64,000 nt of DNA. Origin: Ehretia macrophylla. Its lineage: Eukaryota; Streptophyta; Magnoliopsida; Boraginales; Ehretiaceae. The stretch spans positions 7,886,501 to 7,950,500 of the forward strand of contig CM075770.1 in assembly GCA_037974665.1 (NCBI GenBank), read 5' to 3'. Below, piece by piece: positions 47,246-59,605 of the stretch. Each line of letters begins with the position of its first letter. Position 1 is the stretch's first letter. The translations under genes were made by a program, and so were the position numbers. Under the pieces are notes generated by a model. The model was not told where the DNA came from, made no database searches, and saw nothing but the letters and a program-made list of their open reading frames with translations.

Positions 47246-47612
47246 GAATAAATGTCATTTTCACCCATGAATTTATAGATAAGTCCCAAACTCCCCTATA
47301 AAGTTTTGATTTTATTTAAATTTTAGTTTTGAAATTAAGATTTTAAAAGACCAGATCTAATAACACATAGTATATTTCATCTAGTCTATAAGAGAATAAA
47401 TAGAAGAAAAAATTTAATTCCGTCGGGGAGTGGGAAGGTAGGGGGCTACATTTTGTTTTAAAATAAAGAGTCTAAAATACCCTTTTAGTTAGGGCTTTGT
47501 TTGTTAAAGGTTGATGTCATGGGAGAATATTAGTAAAAGTAAAACCTCATGGGCAAGTTCAGATTTTAGGCAAAAACTCGTGGGATAAAATGACATTTGC
47601 TTTTACTAATTT
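47246..47612. repeat. Degenerate MULE-like MITE related to the 48779-49944 element
   Basis: Left GAATAAATGTCATTTTCACCC and right, inverted, GCAAATGTCATTTTATCCC. The inner arms share phrases with 48779-49944 (CCCAAACTCCC, GACATCAACC). No clean target duplication was found. Confidence 0.45.
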
Positions 47613-47642
47613 TTCTTCTATAATTGGGCTTATTAATCATTC

Positions 47643-47798
47643 TTTTTAAAATAAAAATAAAAAAATTCTTACCCCACTTCATGAGATTCGAATCCTAACC
47701 ATTCACAGGTCAATGGAGATAGTTCACCAACTGAACTCCTCCAGCATCCCAACTTACTTATTTACTTATTAACTTAACTTATTATTATTTACTTGTTA
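47643..47798 (-). mobile_element. tRNA-derived SINE, probable
   Basis: On the minus strand: box A-like TTCAGTTGGTGAAC, box B-like GGATTCGAATC, then a T/A-rich tail. Flanked by CTTATTAATCATTC (47629-47642) and CTTATTAATCATCC (47799-47812), one mismatch. About 45 bp of AT-rich repeat lies between the duplication and the head, which is unusual, so the outer edge may be wrong. Confidence 0.5.
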
Positions 47799-48034
47799 CT
47801 TATTAATCATCCTTGCAACCGTACAATTCTTGATCACATAATCATAAAATGTGTATGTAATGAGCAACTTGGCAATTTGCACATACCTCAGGAAGTCTTA
47901 CGAGATCCTGTGACATTAGTAATTGGGTGTTTGAAGAACTTTTTACCAAGTTTTTAGGATTAGGTAATATTAACCAAGTAGAAATTAAAACTATTGGGGC
48001 CAAAATCAGGGTTTAAGAAAAGAAAATTACATTA

Positions 48035-48310
48035 AATGAGCCAAGTCTATATAAAAACCCAAACTTAAGTTAGAAATAAGAAATTTTTTAAAAAGTCTGA
48101 CTGATTGAAACAACACTCACATGGAGTGGATTCCACAAAATCCAAACTTAAGTTAGAAATGAAAAACTCTTAAAAAAATCTGAGTGACCAAAACAACACT
48201 CACATAGGGTGAGTCTCACATGTGTGAGGTCCACTCCATATATTAGAGAGATTGACAGTCAGTTAAATTTTTTAAAGAGTTTTTCATTAAAAATTAGCTT
48301 AAAGTCCAAG
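48035..48310. repeat. Tandem and inverted repeat block
   Basis: CCAAACTTAAGTTAGAAAT and the following ACACTCACAT occur twice in tandem (about 82-bp period, 48058-48220). A third, inverted copy (AAGAGTTTTTCATTAAAAATT, AGCTTAAAGTCC) ends near 48310, so the block could fold into a hairpin. It is probably a MITE; ends are unresolved. Confidence 0.45.
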
Positions 48311-48778
48311 CGCTAAGATAACTCTAACTAGCCATATATAACCTGTATAGAAACTATAATGGCAGTTTCTAATTTTGGAAACTATAAGCCAAAATCGTGG
48401 GCGGAATCCAAAAATTGAATATTGTCCATCCAACAAAAATCAAGAGCATCCAAAACAAGTTATTTTGTATAAATATATATATGGTCGGAGACGTCCCAAC
48501 AGATCACGTCAACGTACGACCAAAGGGCACCCACATGTCAACTCCAGTGATAAATGAGTTGGGTAGAGTTCACCAGATTTATTCGTTTTACTAGTTTCAT
48601 TTAATCTTCCACAAATTTTGTACTAATTTACAGCCTTCGATATTCTGATGACGAGTCTAAAAATAGTAAGGCCCATTCGAAGTAACAGTTTTGAGAGATC
48701 TAGAAGCTTTCTGGACTTCTATATCTGCTCCACAGGTTCAAACCAAACTAGGCCCAGATGGACAATACATATAAAAAT

Positions 48779-49944
48779 GAGTAAATGTCATTTTCTCCCA
48801 TGAATTTTTGTATAAAACCCAAACTCCCTCATGAATCTTTTATTTCATCCAAATTCCCTCATGGTAGTAATTTTAACAAACAAAGCCTTAACGATGGGGG
48901 CATTTTAGTCTTTTCACTTTCACTTTGTTAAAGGGCCAAAACCATTTTAGTCCTTGAGGCTTGTAAGAAAGACCAAATTGGTCCCTGAGATATGCAAAAA
49001 GTCCAATTCAGTCCCTACTGTTAGTTTTTTATTAACGGTCAACCTATTGACCGTGTAAAATGACGCTCATGCCCCTGTCTTTTAAATTTTTGCTAATGCG
49101 TTAAAAAAAAGGCATGATAGTCGTTAGGTTTTAACCGTTGGAATATAATGTCTATTAGATTGCTTTTTTTTTTTGGTTGGCCATGCATTACAGGCATGAC
49201 AGGAAGAATAACGTAAAATAGTCGTTGGATTTTCAACGGCTATCATGCTTTTTTTTTTCGTTTAACACGTTAGCAAAAATTTAAAAGACAGGGCCATGAG
49301 CGTCATTTTACACGGTCAATAGGTTGACCGTTAATAAAAAACTAACAACAAGGACTGAATTAGGCTTTTTGCATACCTCACAGACCAATTTGATTTTTAG
49401 TGCAAATCTCAGGGACTAAAATGGTTTTAACCCCTTTGTTAAACAATTACCCCTCTCTGTGAATACAACCTAAATCCCCCCGCCCCCGCCCCAATAGGAG
49501 AGCTGTTGGTCGAAGCCATCGAAGCTTTAATTGAAAAGAAACTTTTTGCTTTAATCTAGAGTAGAATAATATTACAACACTCTTGTTGTTGCAATTCTAG
49601 TTTTTTTTTTTTTTTTTTTCTGGGGGTCAAATTCGAGTTTAATTGGAAAGAAACTTTCATGCAAACATGGTGGCTAGGGTCTGGGAGTTTGGAAAGTTTG
49701 GTTCGGGAAAGGGTTTGGAGGTTGGAAAAGGGCTGCTGGGTAGGTGGTGTTGGGGTGGGGTGGGCAAATTTTGTTTTAGTATTTTTTTTTTTGCTTTAAA
49801 AACGAAAGGGCCAAACTACCCTTAAGATACAAGGTTGTGTTTGATAAGGTTTAATGACATGGGGGAATTTGGGTCAAATAAAAAGTTCGTGGGGTATTTG
49901 AGTTTTAAGCAAAAACTCATAATAGGAAAAAATGGTATTTACTC
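48779..49944. mobile_element. MULE-type MITE with TSD, containing a second MULE
   Basis: Ends GAGTAAATGTC on the left and the inverse of GAGTAAATACC on the right. ATATAAAAAT flanks both sides (48769-48778 and 49945-49954), a 9-10-bp duplication as made by Mutator-like transposases. Long inverted arms share CCCAAACTCCC/CTCAAATACCCC-like phrases. A second element with its own duplication sits in the left arm at 48933-49434. No transposase. Confidence 0.75.
48933..49434. mobile_element. MULE-type MITE (502 bp) nested in the larger one
   Basis: GGGCCAAAACCATTTTAG on the left faces the inverse of GGGGTTAAAACCATTTTAG on the right. The 9-bp duplication TTTGTTAAA is at 48924-48932 and 49435-49443. 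The inverted arms are long, about 200 bp, and include ATTAACGGTCAACCTATTG and AATGACGCTCATG. The transcript would form an extended hairpin. Confidence 0.9.
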
Positions 49945-49954
49945 ATATAAAAAT

Positions 49955-50693
49955 AAATGAGTAAGCTCAATCTGTTAAAAAGAAATTTTTTAAACATAGG
50001 TCGAAACAGCTTATAATGAGCTCATTGTAGGGTTTGATAAAATAACTAATAAGCATATATTAAAATAATTACTGTTGATATTGTCACGTGTTCCAAATCT
50101 CGTAAAGAGAATACCAAATGTTATACTTTTCTTTAAAAAAAATCCGCCTCAACTTTGTAAAATGACTGCTGTTTAAACCAATTAACCATAGTATACTCAC
50201 CTATGATACACACAGATGCACCAGTTGCATACTTGTATTTAATAAGTTTCAACAATATTTAAATCAGAAGTCTTGCCAGTGCCAAGTAATTGTATGTATA
50301 AACAATGAGTTCTATTCAATCGAAGCATGTATGTTACTAGTTCTACTCAAGAGGGCTGATAAGACACTTGTCTTGTTCTTCATTTCCTTTGGTTGAGCTC
50401 ACGATCACTCAATTAAGTTGAGGCATAAAGAAGGTCATTATGATTGATGCACGTTTTTACAATAATAATAGGTGAAAACTTAATTGTATGTGATAACAAG
50501 AATATTATAAATGACACGTAATAATATCACAACGTTTTTATAAGACTACTCATAATGAGTGGTAAAGCAGGGTACCCTTTTAAATGGCTCGTTGTCCAAT
50601 CCAGTCCTGAGTTTCCACGTTGCTTTTCCAACGCACAATGGTTTGGTCTTTACATATTTGAGAGGGACAAATGAATGGATGGATGGGGCTTTA
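49955..50693. other. Non-coding, nothing recognised
   Basis: AT-rich intergenic DNA between a MULE MITE and a Harbinger MITE. No gene or repeat with readable ends. Confidence 0.5.
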
Positions 50694-51138
50694 GGCTCCG
50701 TTTGTTTGCCATAAAATATTTTCTTGAAAAATATTTTTTTGATTTTATGGTATTTAGTAATACCGAAAAATTAATTAATTGTAAAATATTTTACGGTAAA
50801 AAATTGCTGTTGTTTTTTCTAAAGTTTACGGTGTTTGGTAACACCGTAAAATTAGTCAACCGTAAAATATTTTTCGATCAACAATTACGGCTAGTACAAA
50901 ATTTTATAAAATGTTTTACGTGCCTTTGGAAGAAGAAAAGATTTTACGAAATTCACGATATATCCAAACACCATAAAATATTTTTCAGTAATCTATTTTT
51001 TGGAAAAATATTTTCCCTTAATAAGTTATTTTACGGCAAATAAACAGAACCCTGTAAAATATTTTATTTTTCAAAAAAATATTTTTTATAAAAAATATTT
51101 TACATAAACAAGTTATTTTACGGCAAACAAACGGAGCC
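50694..51138. mobile_element. PIF/Harbinger-type MITE, copy 1
   Basis: The left end GGCTCCGTTTGTTTGCC and the inverted right end GGCAAACAAACGGAGCC form TIRs, with TTA at 50691-50693 and 51139-51141. The body repeats GTAAAATATTTT and its inverse. A degenerate inner end (AAATAAACAGAACCC) lies about 95 bp before the right end. Related to 59606-60174. Confidence 0.85.
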
Positions 51139-51141
51139 TTA

Positions 51142-52928
51142 GAATCATATCCATTTCACCGAAAAGCAGTGGGAACAGAAACTGCCCATCTCATGCGCCT
51201 AAGTGGTGCCTTAGGCTTCACGGCTGGTGGAATCCACGCCACGTCCATTGTTTCTTGGCATCAATCTTGGCACTTTCTCTCACGGGTGTAACACGTTTCT
51301 CTTCTTTGGACTTTTTTAGTGAACGTGGAAAACATTTGCTTATATCTATCAAGAATTAATGGACAATTAACTAGAGCAACAAATGCTACTAGGGACAGTC
51401 ACGACTCAATGTATATTCATACAGTGAGAAGAATTAACAACTCTATACACATAATAAGAGATAAACGAGTGTACTTATACACCGGAAGGGATCAACGAAT
51501 ATATTTATACTTTTTTTGGTTGTACTTTGAGTAAACTATAGACATTACACTATAGTATGCTCCAAATTAGCGAAAGCGTAAGTTATTTTTATTGGTTAAT
51601 TTGTTAAACAAGAGCATATGACAAGTGTAAAGTCTGTAATGTGATATTCTCACGTTTAATTCACGAAATAAAATAAAAAAATTCCTGAGAATATCACATT
51701 CCTGAAAATGTAATATTCTCATGATTTGCTGAATTTTCATTCTCGTGAGAGGGGGTGGAAATATTACATTCCCAAGTTGTGAGAATGTTTTGAAAATAAA
51801 ATACACAAATATCCATATTAAAAAATAAAAAATAAATTAAATTAATTTAAAAAATAAAAATAATAAAATGAAATAAAAATACAAATAAAATAAGATGAAA
51901 AATAAAAATAATAAAAATATTCATCAAAATTTAAAGTTAAATTAATTTTTTTATAATATTGAAATTTGTTAAAAATACAATTTCGAAATGAAATTTTAAA
52001 TATAGAATAGTAATTAAATAAAATTGAATAATTTATTATTTAAAACTTTAAAATAAAATTCTAAAAATAAAAATTAAAATTAAATAAGTATAAAAATAAA
52101 ATGAGAAAAATTAAAATTAAAAAATTAATGGAAAATTGTTTTAAAAAAAATAAGTTAAATTAATATTTTTAATTTAAACCTATTTTAGAATAAATTTTTA
52201 AATGCTAAATCAGAAAATGAATGGCCAAAACAAAACTAAAGAGATAGTTTAATAACCAGAAAAATTGACGAAATGACTAAAATAAGACAAAAAATAGTTG
52301 AATAACCAAAACAGAATTGGAGATAGTTTAATTAATATAAAAATATTTTACCCATTAAAGTATTGTACTTTCAACTTACTGTACTGATAAAAGTAGCCCT
52401 AAATTGTTGAATATTTCCTTTCTTTTTTTTTTCTTTCTCTTTTTCTTTTGTTCATATGAGAAATTAGAACAAAGAGTGGCAAACAATATTTGTTTTATAC
52501 CTATACACTTGTGGGACTTTGTGTCTAGTAGTCTGAACTCAAACGATTGTTCTCGTAACTTAACTCTTAACTTGGATTATATATTTAAAAAGGTTTGCTC
52601 TTAGCCATTTCACACGCTGCTTAGTAGAGGCGTAGTTATCTAAAGTGGATTCTCTCTTTTGTAGTAAATGTCGAACCTGTTGTGCCCCATTGACTAAGAA
52701 GGGGGTGGGCGCAACAGGTACTGCCTTGCATTCGATGCTTCTAATCCAATTCATTCTCATCGAAAATGTGTAGAATCTGTTCATACTAAGACCAGATATG
52801 ACACATTACTCATAAAGTTTAATTTACATCATCAGTACTACGTCAAAAGAACCAAGTTATGGTTTTTTTTTTAAATGATCAGTAACTTATTTAGACAGAA
52901 TTCAGCAGTCTAGCAACGAATACTAATA
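51142..52928. other. Non-coding; truncated relative of the 1446-2623 element at about 51620-51860
   Basis: Within this stretch GTGATATTCTCACG, AATATCACATTCCTG, ACATTCCCAAGTTG and GAATGTTTTG followed by AAATAAAATAAA sequence match the left part of the Harbinger element at 1500-1760 in order. The right end is missing. The rest is AT-rich with no gene. Confidence 0.55.
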
Positions 52929-53533
52929 CAGTAGAACCTCTTTAAATTAATACTCAATAAATTAATAATCTCTTTTAATTAATAAAAATGTCCGATCCCG
53001 ACTTGGGACCAATATAAAAAGTTAATAAATTTGATAAAATTATAAGATAATACATTTAAAAAAAAATTCACTTGTATTTTATTGATTCAAATATTTCATA
53101 AATTAATAATTAGCTAAAAAGTACATAATAAATTGATTATGAGATTTTTTTTAAATATGAATTAAGAGTAGCTTGTCTTTTGTTGAACTTCAAATCTAGT
53201 TGAATCTCATATTTAATTATTTAAAGAGAAAAAATTAAGATAATCATACAAGGATTAAGATACAAGATTAGAGAAATTAGTTATCATTGTAATCCTACAA
53301 GGACTTGGATATGAGATTATAAAAACTTTTTTTTAATCTTACTAAATTAAATTTTATCTTTTCAAATTGGACCGAAAAAAAGACATCATAATCATAATAT
53401 GTTTACTATAGAGCCAAAAAATAAAAAAATATCTCTATTAATTAATAGTTATTAATTTATTGATAAATTACTATCTCGCTAAATTAATAGAATTTAATGG
53501 TTCTAACGCTATTAATTTAAAGAGATTCTACTA
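52929..53533. mobile_element. pogo-like MITE, copy 2
   Basis: Starts CAGTAGAACCTCTTTAAATT and ends with inverse AATTTAAAGAGATTCTACTA, where the terminal G has changed to A. TA flanks at 52927-52928 and 53534-53535. 605 bp, collinear with copy 1 (both have CCCGACTTGGGACCA near the left end). Confidence 0.8.
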
Positions 53534-53535
53534 TA

Positions 53536-54384
53536 CATTCTTTAAATAAGTTAACGAACTGACAATATTTATAAACCGACTCATAAATTTTACTGGCCCA
53601 AGTTCGCATTGTTTCATGGATGAAACGGGATCCATATTGCGTGATGATGGACAAATACTACAGAAGTTCAAATGCAGATCAAAGCAAGAATTAAAGGAGG
53701 TAAAAATAAACCTTATGCATCACCTGGCCTTTGATCTAGTGATATACTTCTCGTTATAAGTATAAAAGATTGTAAGATTAATTTTTTTGAGTGGCATTTA
53801 ATATAGTGTTAATGTACACTATATCACCTACCAAAATCACACTCCAATCAGGAGCTAAGAATGAGTATTTTTAGATTATATAATTTCCTTTAAATTGCCC
53901 ATTTTCATGCCTTTCTTACACCTAAGTAATGGTCAATCCTACCCAAGAACGAATCTTGTTCCTATATTCTTTTATAACACCCACTAAAAAAAATTTATGG
54001 ATCAGTCCTTGTGTATGAGCATAGTAATCCTATATTTACTTACATTTTTCAGAAGGCATGTTTGATATTTGTTAGACACTCCATGCTCATGTTGATATTT
54101 AAAACTTCTGGCTTCTACGAATATATTGCTTGAAATTGGTTATAAAAAAGAAGAACCCTAATTGTCTTTAATTTCTAAAAAGCACATATTCAGTTCCACA
54201 AAGGGATAAAATGATGTTATGCAAAGGAGGCAGGGATGAAACATGTGTTCTTCATGATTAAGAAAAGAATAAGTATGAGAACAATATATTTTTTTTCTTT
54301 TCCCTTTTCTTTTCCCTTTTCTTTTTATATGTAGAAAGACGATTTTTTTTTTTTGGTTGAGAAAAAAAAGACAAACTCAATTGG

Positions 54385-54432
<48 letters not shown>

Positions 54433-55320
54433 TTTGGTCAAGCAATTTGATGAACATGTAAAAGTTGAGATTTGTTAAATGATTAACACCGCAAAGTGTC
54501 ATTAGTTGATTTTTTTTTTTTTTATGACATGAAAACTTATTTTGTTTTTTTGTTTTTTGGTCTAAATAGGAATTCATTAATTCAAAAAAAGAGTACAAGA
54601 GTCGGCCATTTTTAGTGGTTAGAAAAGAACACAATAGAAGTATTGATATTCTTGTTAATTATATACCAATCATTCAAGCTTTGTTTGACTTAATTGTAAA
54701 ATTTTAATTTTTAAGCTATAAAGTTTTTCACCAGTAAAGTTTTCATTTAGAGTATTGTTAAACAAAAGTTATTGACTTCTGCTTTGCAAAACAAAAAAGC
54801 CATTGACTTTAGCCTTATGTTAGGCTTTTAGAAACTTTGAAGACAATGTTAGACTTTAAAAAAAATAGAGGGGAATATTTGAGAAAAAAAAAAAAAACGA
54901 GTCTCACATTATGTAAACAACTTCGTAAAAGCCTTTTTCGTAAAGCTCTAATTTGAAGTTTATTATTTTTGTAAATTTTTTCAACTTCAACTTTTACTTT
55001 AAAGCACTTTTGAAAATGAGTCAAACAAGTTAACTTCAGTTTCTAAACTCACAAAAAGTACTTTAAGTGTCTAATTTTTTTTTATATTATTAATATGGAA
55101 ACCTAGTTGGCGGATGCCGACCACCAACTAATAAACTCACGGATATAGCAGTGCACCAGTCAAAAGTGTGAACTTAATAAACACTCAAGGAGTTTCGAAC
55201 TCAAGCTTGCCATATGTTACTTCTCCTTATTTGTCGTTAGACTACCCTCTTGGAGGTTTAAGTGTCTAAAAGTTAGGTCAAACAAACACTTAGCCTATTA
55301 TCCTATTTTTTATATACGAA
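53536..55320. other. Non-coding, with microsatellite and SINE-like remnant
   Basis: No gene. (AT)n at 54388-54429. At about 55120-55255 the minus strand shows a SINE-like head with GGGTAGTCTAACG and a box B-like GAGTTCGAAACTCC, without clear duplications. Confidence 0.45.
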
Positions 55321-55373
55321 TAGTGGCGGAGCCACTTGAGAATGAGGGTGGACTTGTATACACCTTTAACTTT

Positions 55374-55420
<47 letters not shown>

Positions 55421-55467
55421 GTAAGTATACACCTGATCTTGAATTTCAATTTCTGAATTCGCCACTA
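55321..55467. mobile_element. hAT-type MITE (147 bp)
   Basis: Ends TAGTGGCGGA and, inverted, TAGTGGCGAA. Flanks TATACGAA (55313-55320) and TATACAAA (55468-55475) form an 8-bp duplication with one mismatch, as made by hAT transposases. An (AT)n tract fills 55377-55417. Confidence 0.75.
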
Positions 55468-55493
55468 TATACAAACTAAAGAAAAAGTTACAT

Positions 55494-55690
55494 GAAGGAC
55501 TGTTTGACTGATGGAGTGGAGTGGAGGTCTACAACAATTGAGATATCCACAAGAACTGCAACCATCGATTTACAGACTACGAGGAAGACTGATTCAGCAT
55601 CAATTTCAAAAACTGAATGGTCCATCCCAAGAGCAATGGGGGAACTGGCAAGCTTCAAAGATGGCAATTGCTTTAGCCTGAATAAATGCA
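55494..55690 (-). pseudogene. Possible RNase H-like (RVT_3) fragment of a LINE
   Basis: The minus strand has LASSPIALGMDHSVFEID and ESVFLVVCKSM, then DISIVVDLHSTPSVK, a pattern like the RVT_3 domain at the end of some plant LINE polyproteins (ALGxxxxxFExD then a conserved helix). Short, no neighbours from a LINE are visible. Only a weak family guess. Confidence 0.35.
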
Positions 55691-55931
55691 CCTATTCTTC
55701 TTATTGAATTGAACAAATACATAGACGACAGATGCTCTTAGTTAGCTTTCGAATACATAATACTTTATGATTACTATTTCTGAATGAATTACGAACAGTT
55801 TGCTAATGATGTTCTGAAAAACTGGGCAGTTATGGGCATGCAAGCTCTTTTCTTTGGATCTTTTAACGCAGTGTGAGGCACTGGAAGGAAGAGACAATAA
55901 AGGAAAGCCATGTTTTAGGCCGACGTTTTAT

Positions 55932-56062
55932 TTTTTATTTTTTATTTCAATAGATGTCTAAAATCATACAATATATATTAAAGATATAATTAGTAAGAAT
56001 CGAGTTCACAACATCTCGTAAATACTGCGAGTAACATACCACTAAACCAAAACTCATGTGGT
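55932..56062 (-). mobile_element. tRNA-derived SINE with 15-bp TSD
   Basis: On the minus strand: box A-like GGTTTAGTGGTA, box B-like GTGAACTCGATTC and a tail of AAATAAAAAATAAAAA. Flanked by AGGCCGACGTTTTAT (55917-55931) and AGGCCAACGTTTTAT (56063-56077), one mismatch. It shares the GTTACTCGC word with the SINE in the MADS intron (8467-8578), so both are likely one family. Confidence 0.75.
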
Positions 56063-56077
56063 AGGCCAACGTTTTAT

Positions 56078-57730
56078 TGACAGCTTAGGATAAGATAATA
56101 CTATTAATATTTAAATTCTCATATCATCCATGTGTGGCACAGTGTTAAACTAATAATTAACTAAAGGCTGCAAGTATTAGAAAAATAATAATAAGCAAAG
56201 CATCATTTAATTACAACTATTTGTATGAAAGGAATAGAAAAAGACAAAAGATCATAGGGAAGAAACAAAAGTAAAATAAGGATGAAATTATTGGAGGAAT
56301 TCAGAAAAACCAATCTACTGATCCCCAAAATCCTTTAGCCAGAATCGAAGTCTATTACTAGTGGCCAGATTACCGCAGCTAGCATCAGAAGTTTATGACT
56401 AGGATGAACTAAGATCCTATCTTAATTAATTAGAGTCTCTCTTACTCATGTCTATAAAGTGAGACCTTACCCATCCAACTCATAGATAAATCAATCTCAA
56501 TAATTCATTTTAAACTTTAATTTTCTCCTCTTTTTATTTTTATTTTTTATATTTTAATCTCAACTATTCAATATGAGATATATAGTTAGGATCTCATCGG
56601 ACTACGATGTCCTCCACCGTCCACTCGATCGATATCCTCTAGTCCTGAGTCCTGACAACCTGAGTAAGAGTATTGTAAACTCTAGCAGGAACTGCATTTC
56701 ATTGGGGGGGTCTTTTTCTTCATTCAATCAATGAGGGGGGTTCCCCACTCCCAATTGACTTCTTCTTTGGTCTCTTCTGCGGCCAGTATGCATCTTTATT
56801 CTTTTGAAAGTTGTTAGCTAGTGTATATTATCAGTATTATCTTCAATTGTGTCTTTACTCTTCCTACGTACATTAATAGACCATCCCCACCTTGTCTTTT
56901 TTTTTTTTTTTTTTTCTTCCTCTCTCTCTCTTCTTCTTGCTTTTTTTAATTCAAATTATTGCCCTTTAATTAAAGAGAAGCCAGGAAATTAAAAAATAAA
57001 AACAAAATATTATTTACCGAGTCAAGGTTTGGTCTCCTCTAACAAGTCATATTACGTTAATATGTTAACTTGGAATTAATCAGTACCATGCATGCAAAAA
57101 GGAATGCAAAGATCCAAAAAATAAGGCATAAATAATGGTGGATTTATATGCAATCATAGAAGACTTTCTATTTTTGTTTTGTTAATTGTGTATACTATCT
57201 AAGATTTCACATACTCAACTTTTTTAATTAATATTTAGGAAGAAAAAAAAAACATTTTTAATTAACGACAAAAAAAAAAGTTGCAGCAGACGCGTGACAA
57301 AGGTTCAGTGTGTTCTTAAAGACTTCAATAAATGCAAACATTAAATGCTAAGAAACTACAATCCAATACGAGGAAAAATAGAGAGAAAATACGTTGCCAT
57401 CTCTATTTCTTTCTCCTTTTTTTTTTTTTTTTTCGTCTTGTCAAATATTTATTTCTCCTTCAAGCATCGATTTTTGTTGCTAAAGAGCGTGTTTTGCTTT
57501 TGCTTAGATTAAAGTGTTTAAAAGTAATGTTGTTTATAAGTCAGTTTCAGTACTAATTAGTGTTTGTAAGTACTTTTGTTTAAAAATAAGCTAGAAGACG
57601 CGTTTTGTCAAAAATAAGTACAAAGCGCACGTACCCAACGGGTAGCTCAAATGGCAATACATGAGTGGAGTAACCTGTGGAGTACAGGTTGGCAACCCGT
57701 TGTATTTCCCGTTGTATTTAGGGGTCTCCA
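56078..57730. other. Non-coding; possible SINE head near 57637
   Basis: No gene. T/CT-rich tracts lie at 56900-56935 and 57418-57433. At 57637-57710 GGTAGCTCAAATGG and GGTTGGCAACCC resemble box A and B of a plus-strand SINE, but no tail or duplication is clear. Confidence 0.4.
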
Positions 57731-57739
57731 CATTGTAAC

Positions 57740-58937
57740 GGACTTGACTCCTCTACAATTTCATTTTTTACAATTTCATACAATTCTCATTCTGATTAAT
57801 GTCATGTGTCACTAAATATTATTAAAAGACATCATTAATTTTGTTAAACTAGTTTTCCAACCATTGTTAGAAAGTATTAAATACCAAAAACTAAACTACC
57901 ATATTTAATTAGCAAAATAAATAAAAATATAAACTACCATATTTAATTAGCAAAATAAATATAAAAATTAAATAATTGTATATTCACTTTATTACAAATA
58001 ATTTTGTCATAACATTATAATTAATAAGCTATAACAGAATTTAAGTCCAGCTATGTGAGGCTTTTGTTCCCACACATGGAGTAAAAATCATTCGAAAGGA
58101 GCTCTGAGTATTTTGTTCATCTTTGCGTTCATTACTTGACAATTATTTCACCAAAATGTTAGTGGATTGAGTTATCAAATTTTGTATATCTAAACGTAAC
58201 TAGTCTTTAATTGTAGCAAGAAGACAAAAGAATGTTTTTTATATTTTCTCTACATTCTTTTGTATTTATTTATTTTGTTTATCGTGAAATTTTAGTTTTT
58301 TCACTGTGAAATTTAAATCAAACTAATTCAATCACATTAAATTTTGTCTTTTAATTGTCTCTTTGATGTATCTTGACTTGGTTGTTGGTTTTTTCATTTG
58401 TTTTCTCAATTCAAATTTTACATAATTATAAATTAAAAGCTTCCTTACATATTATTTTAAAAACCGTTCATGTATATACACACAAACACACACACGTGTA
58501 TATATATAATATTTAATAATTAATTAATTGGTTTTTCAAAATCCCCTTTTGGAATGATGTATGCTATATTAGAGGTTGTAACATTGAAGGTCACTAATTT
58601 TAGAAGTAGATTTTTTGGATGAAAAATACATAAATATTTTATATTGATAATTTGTTTATCTTCCAAAAAAATATAGCGAAAAATAAAAATTTTGATGATT
58701 GACATTTAGATGAAGAAAAATTTCGTCATAGCTTTTTTGAATCATATGTTTCTATATTTGTTTTATTAATTAAATTTGGTAGCTTAGATTTGATATTTAA
58801 TACTTTCTAACTATAGTTGAAAAGTTAATTTAGCTAGATTAACGTAGTTCGTAGATAATATTTAGTGACACGTGGCATTGATCGGAGTAAGTATTGCGTA
58901 AAATTGTAGAAAATAGAATTGTATAGGAGCCAAGTCC
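57740..58937. mobile_element. MULE-type non-autonomous element, 9-bp TSD
   Basis: GGACTTGACTCCTCTACAAT on the left faces the inverse of GGACTTGGCTCCTATACAAT on the right. CATTGTAAC flanks both ends (57731-57739 and 58938-58946). Inverted arms of about 220 bp share GTGTCACTAAATATTAT and GTTAGAAAGTATTAAATA. The core is AT-rich, with no transposase. Confidence 0.85.
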
Positions 58938-58946
58938 CATTGTAAC

Positions 58947-59605
58947 CAATTTAGATGAAACTTTTGACTGAACTAGTGTATGTATTGAGATATACTGCTG
59001 CACTTGTCAGTTTATCAGTTGGTGGTCTGGTTTTGTCAAAAAATTGATGGTCAGGGACTGCTAAACAAATCGATGGTAGGACTTTGTTTGTTGGTTTCCC
59101 ACATTAACAAAGAAAAAAAATACAAAAGCGTTTTCGACAAAAAAAAAAAAAAAAATGTACCCAAGTGCTTATAAATATTCAAAAATATATAGACGCAACA
59201 TTTCATACAAAGAATCATGGGAATTGGGATTTTATTGTAAAATTATTTGCTTCTAGAAAGGGTAGTTCACGATCTTTGTATAGTAGTTTTGAAGTTTATA
59301 ATTTTTGTTATATAAGACAATTGTAATAGTAGGATTTTATATAATAATTTTAAAGTTTTATGATTTTTCATGTTGAATAATTTTATGTTCCACAATTACT
59401 AAACATGTCAAATTTGCTTGTAAGTGCTTTAATTGTTTATTTACTTTTTTTATTTATTTAAATAGAAGTTTAAACTAATATTACCTTACATATAAATAAT
59501 ATTATCTCAATCAAGAATCGATTACGAGATTACTATCTCACAGAACAAGAACCATACCGTTAAAGCAAATGCCCAATATGTTTATGTACATTTTTTAGCA
59601 ACTTA
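58947..59605. other. Non-coding, nothing recognised
   Basis: AT-rich intergenic DNA with an A-run near 59139-59155. Confidence 0.5.

Noticed and set aside
57637..57710. A tRNA gene (GGTAGCTCAAATGG start)
   Set aside because: No acceptor stem or cloverleaf could be formed; kept only as a possible SINE head.
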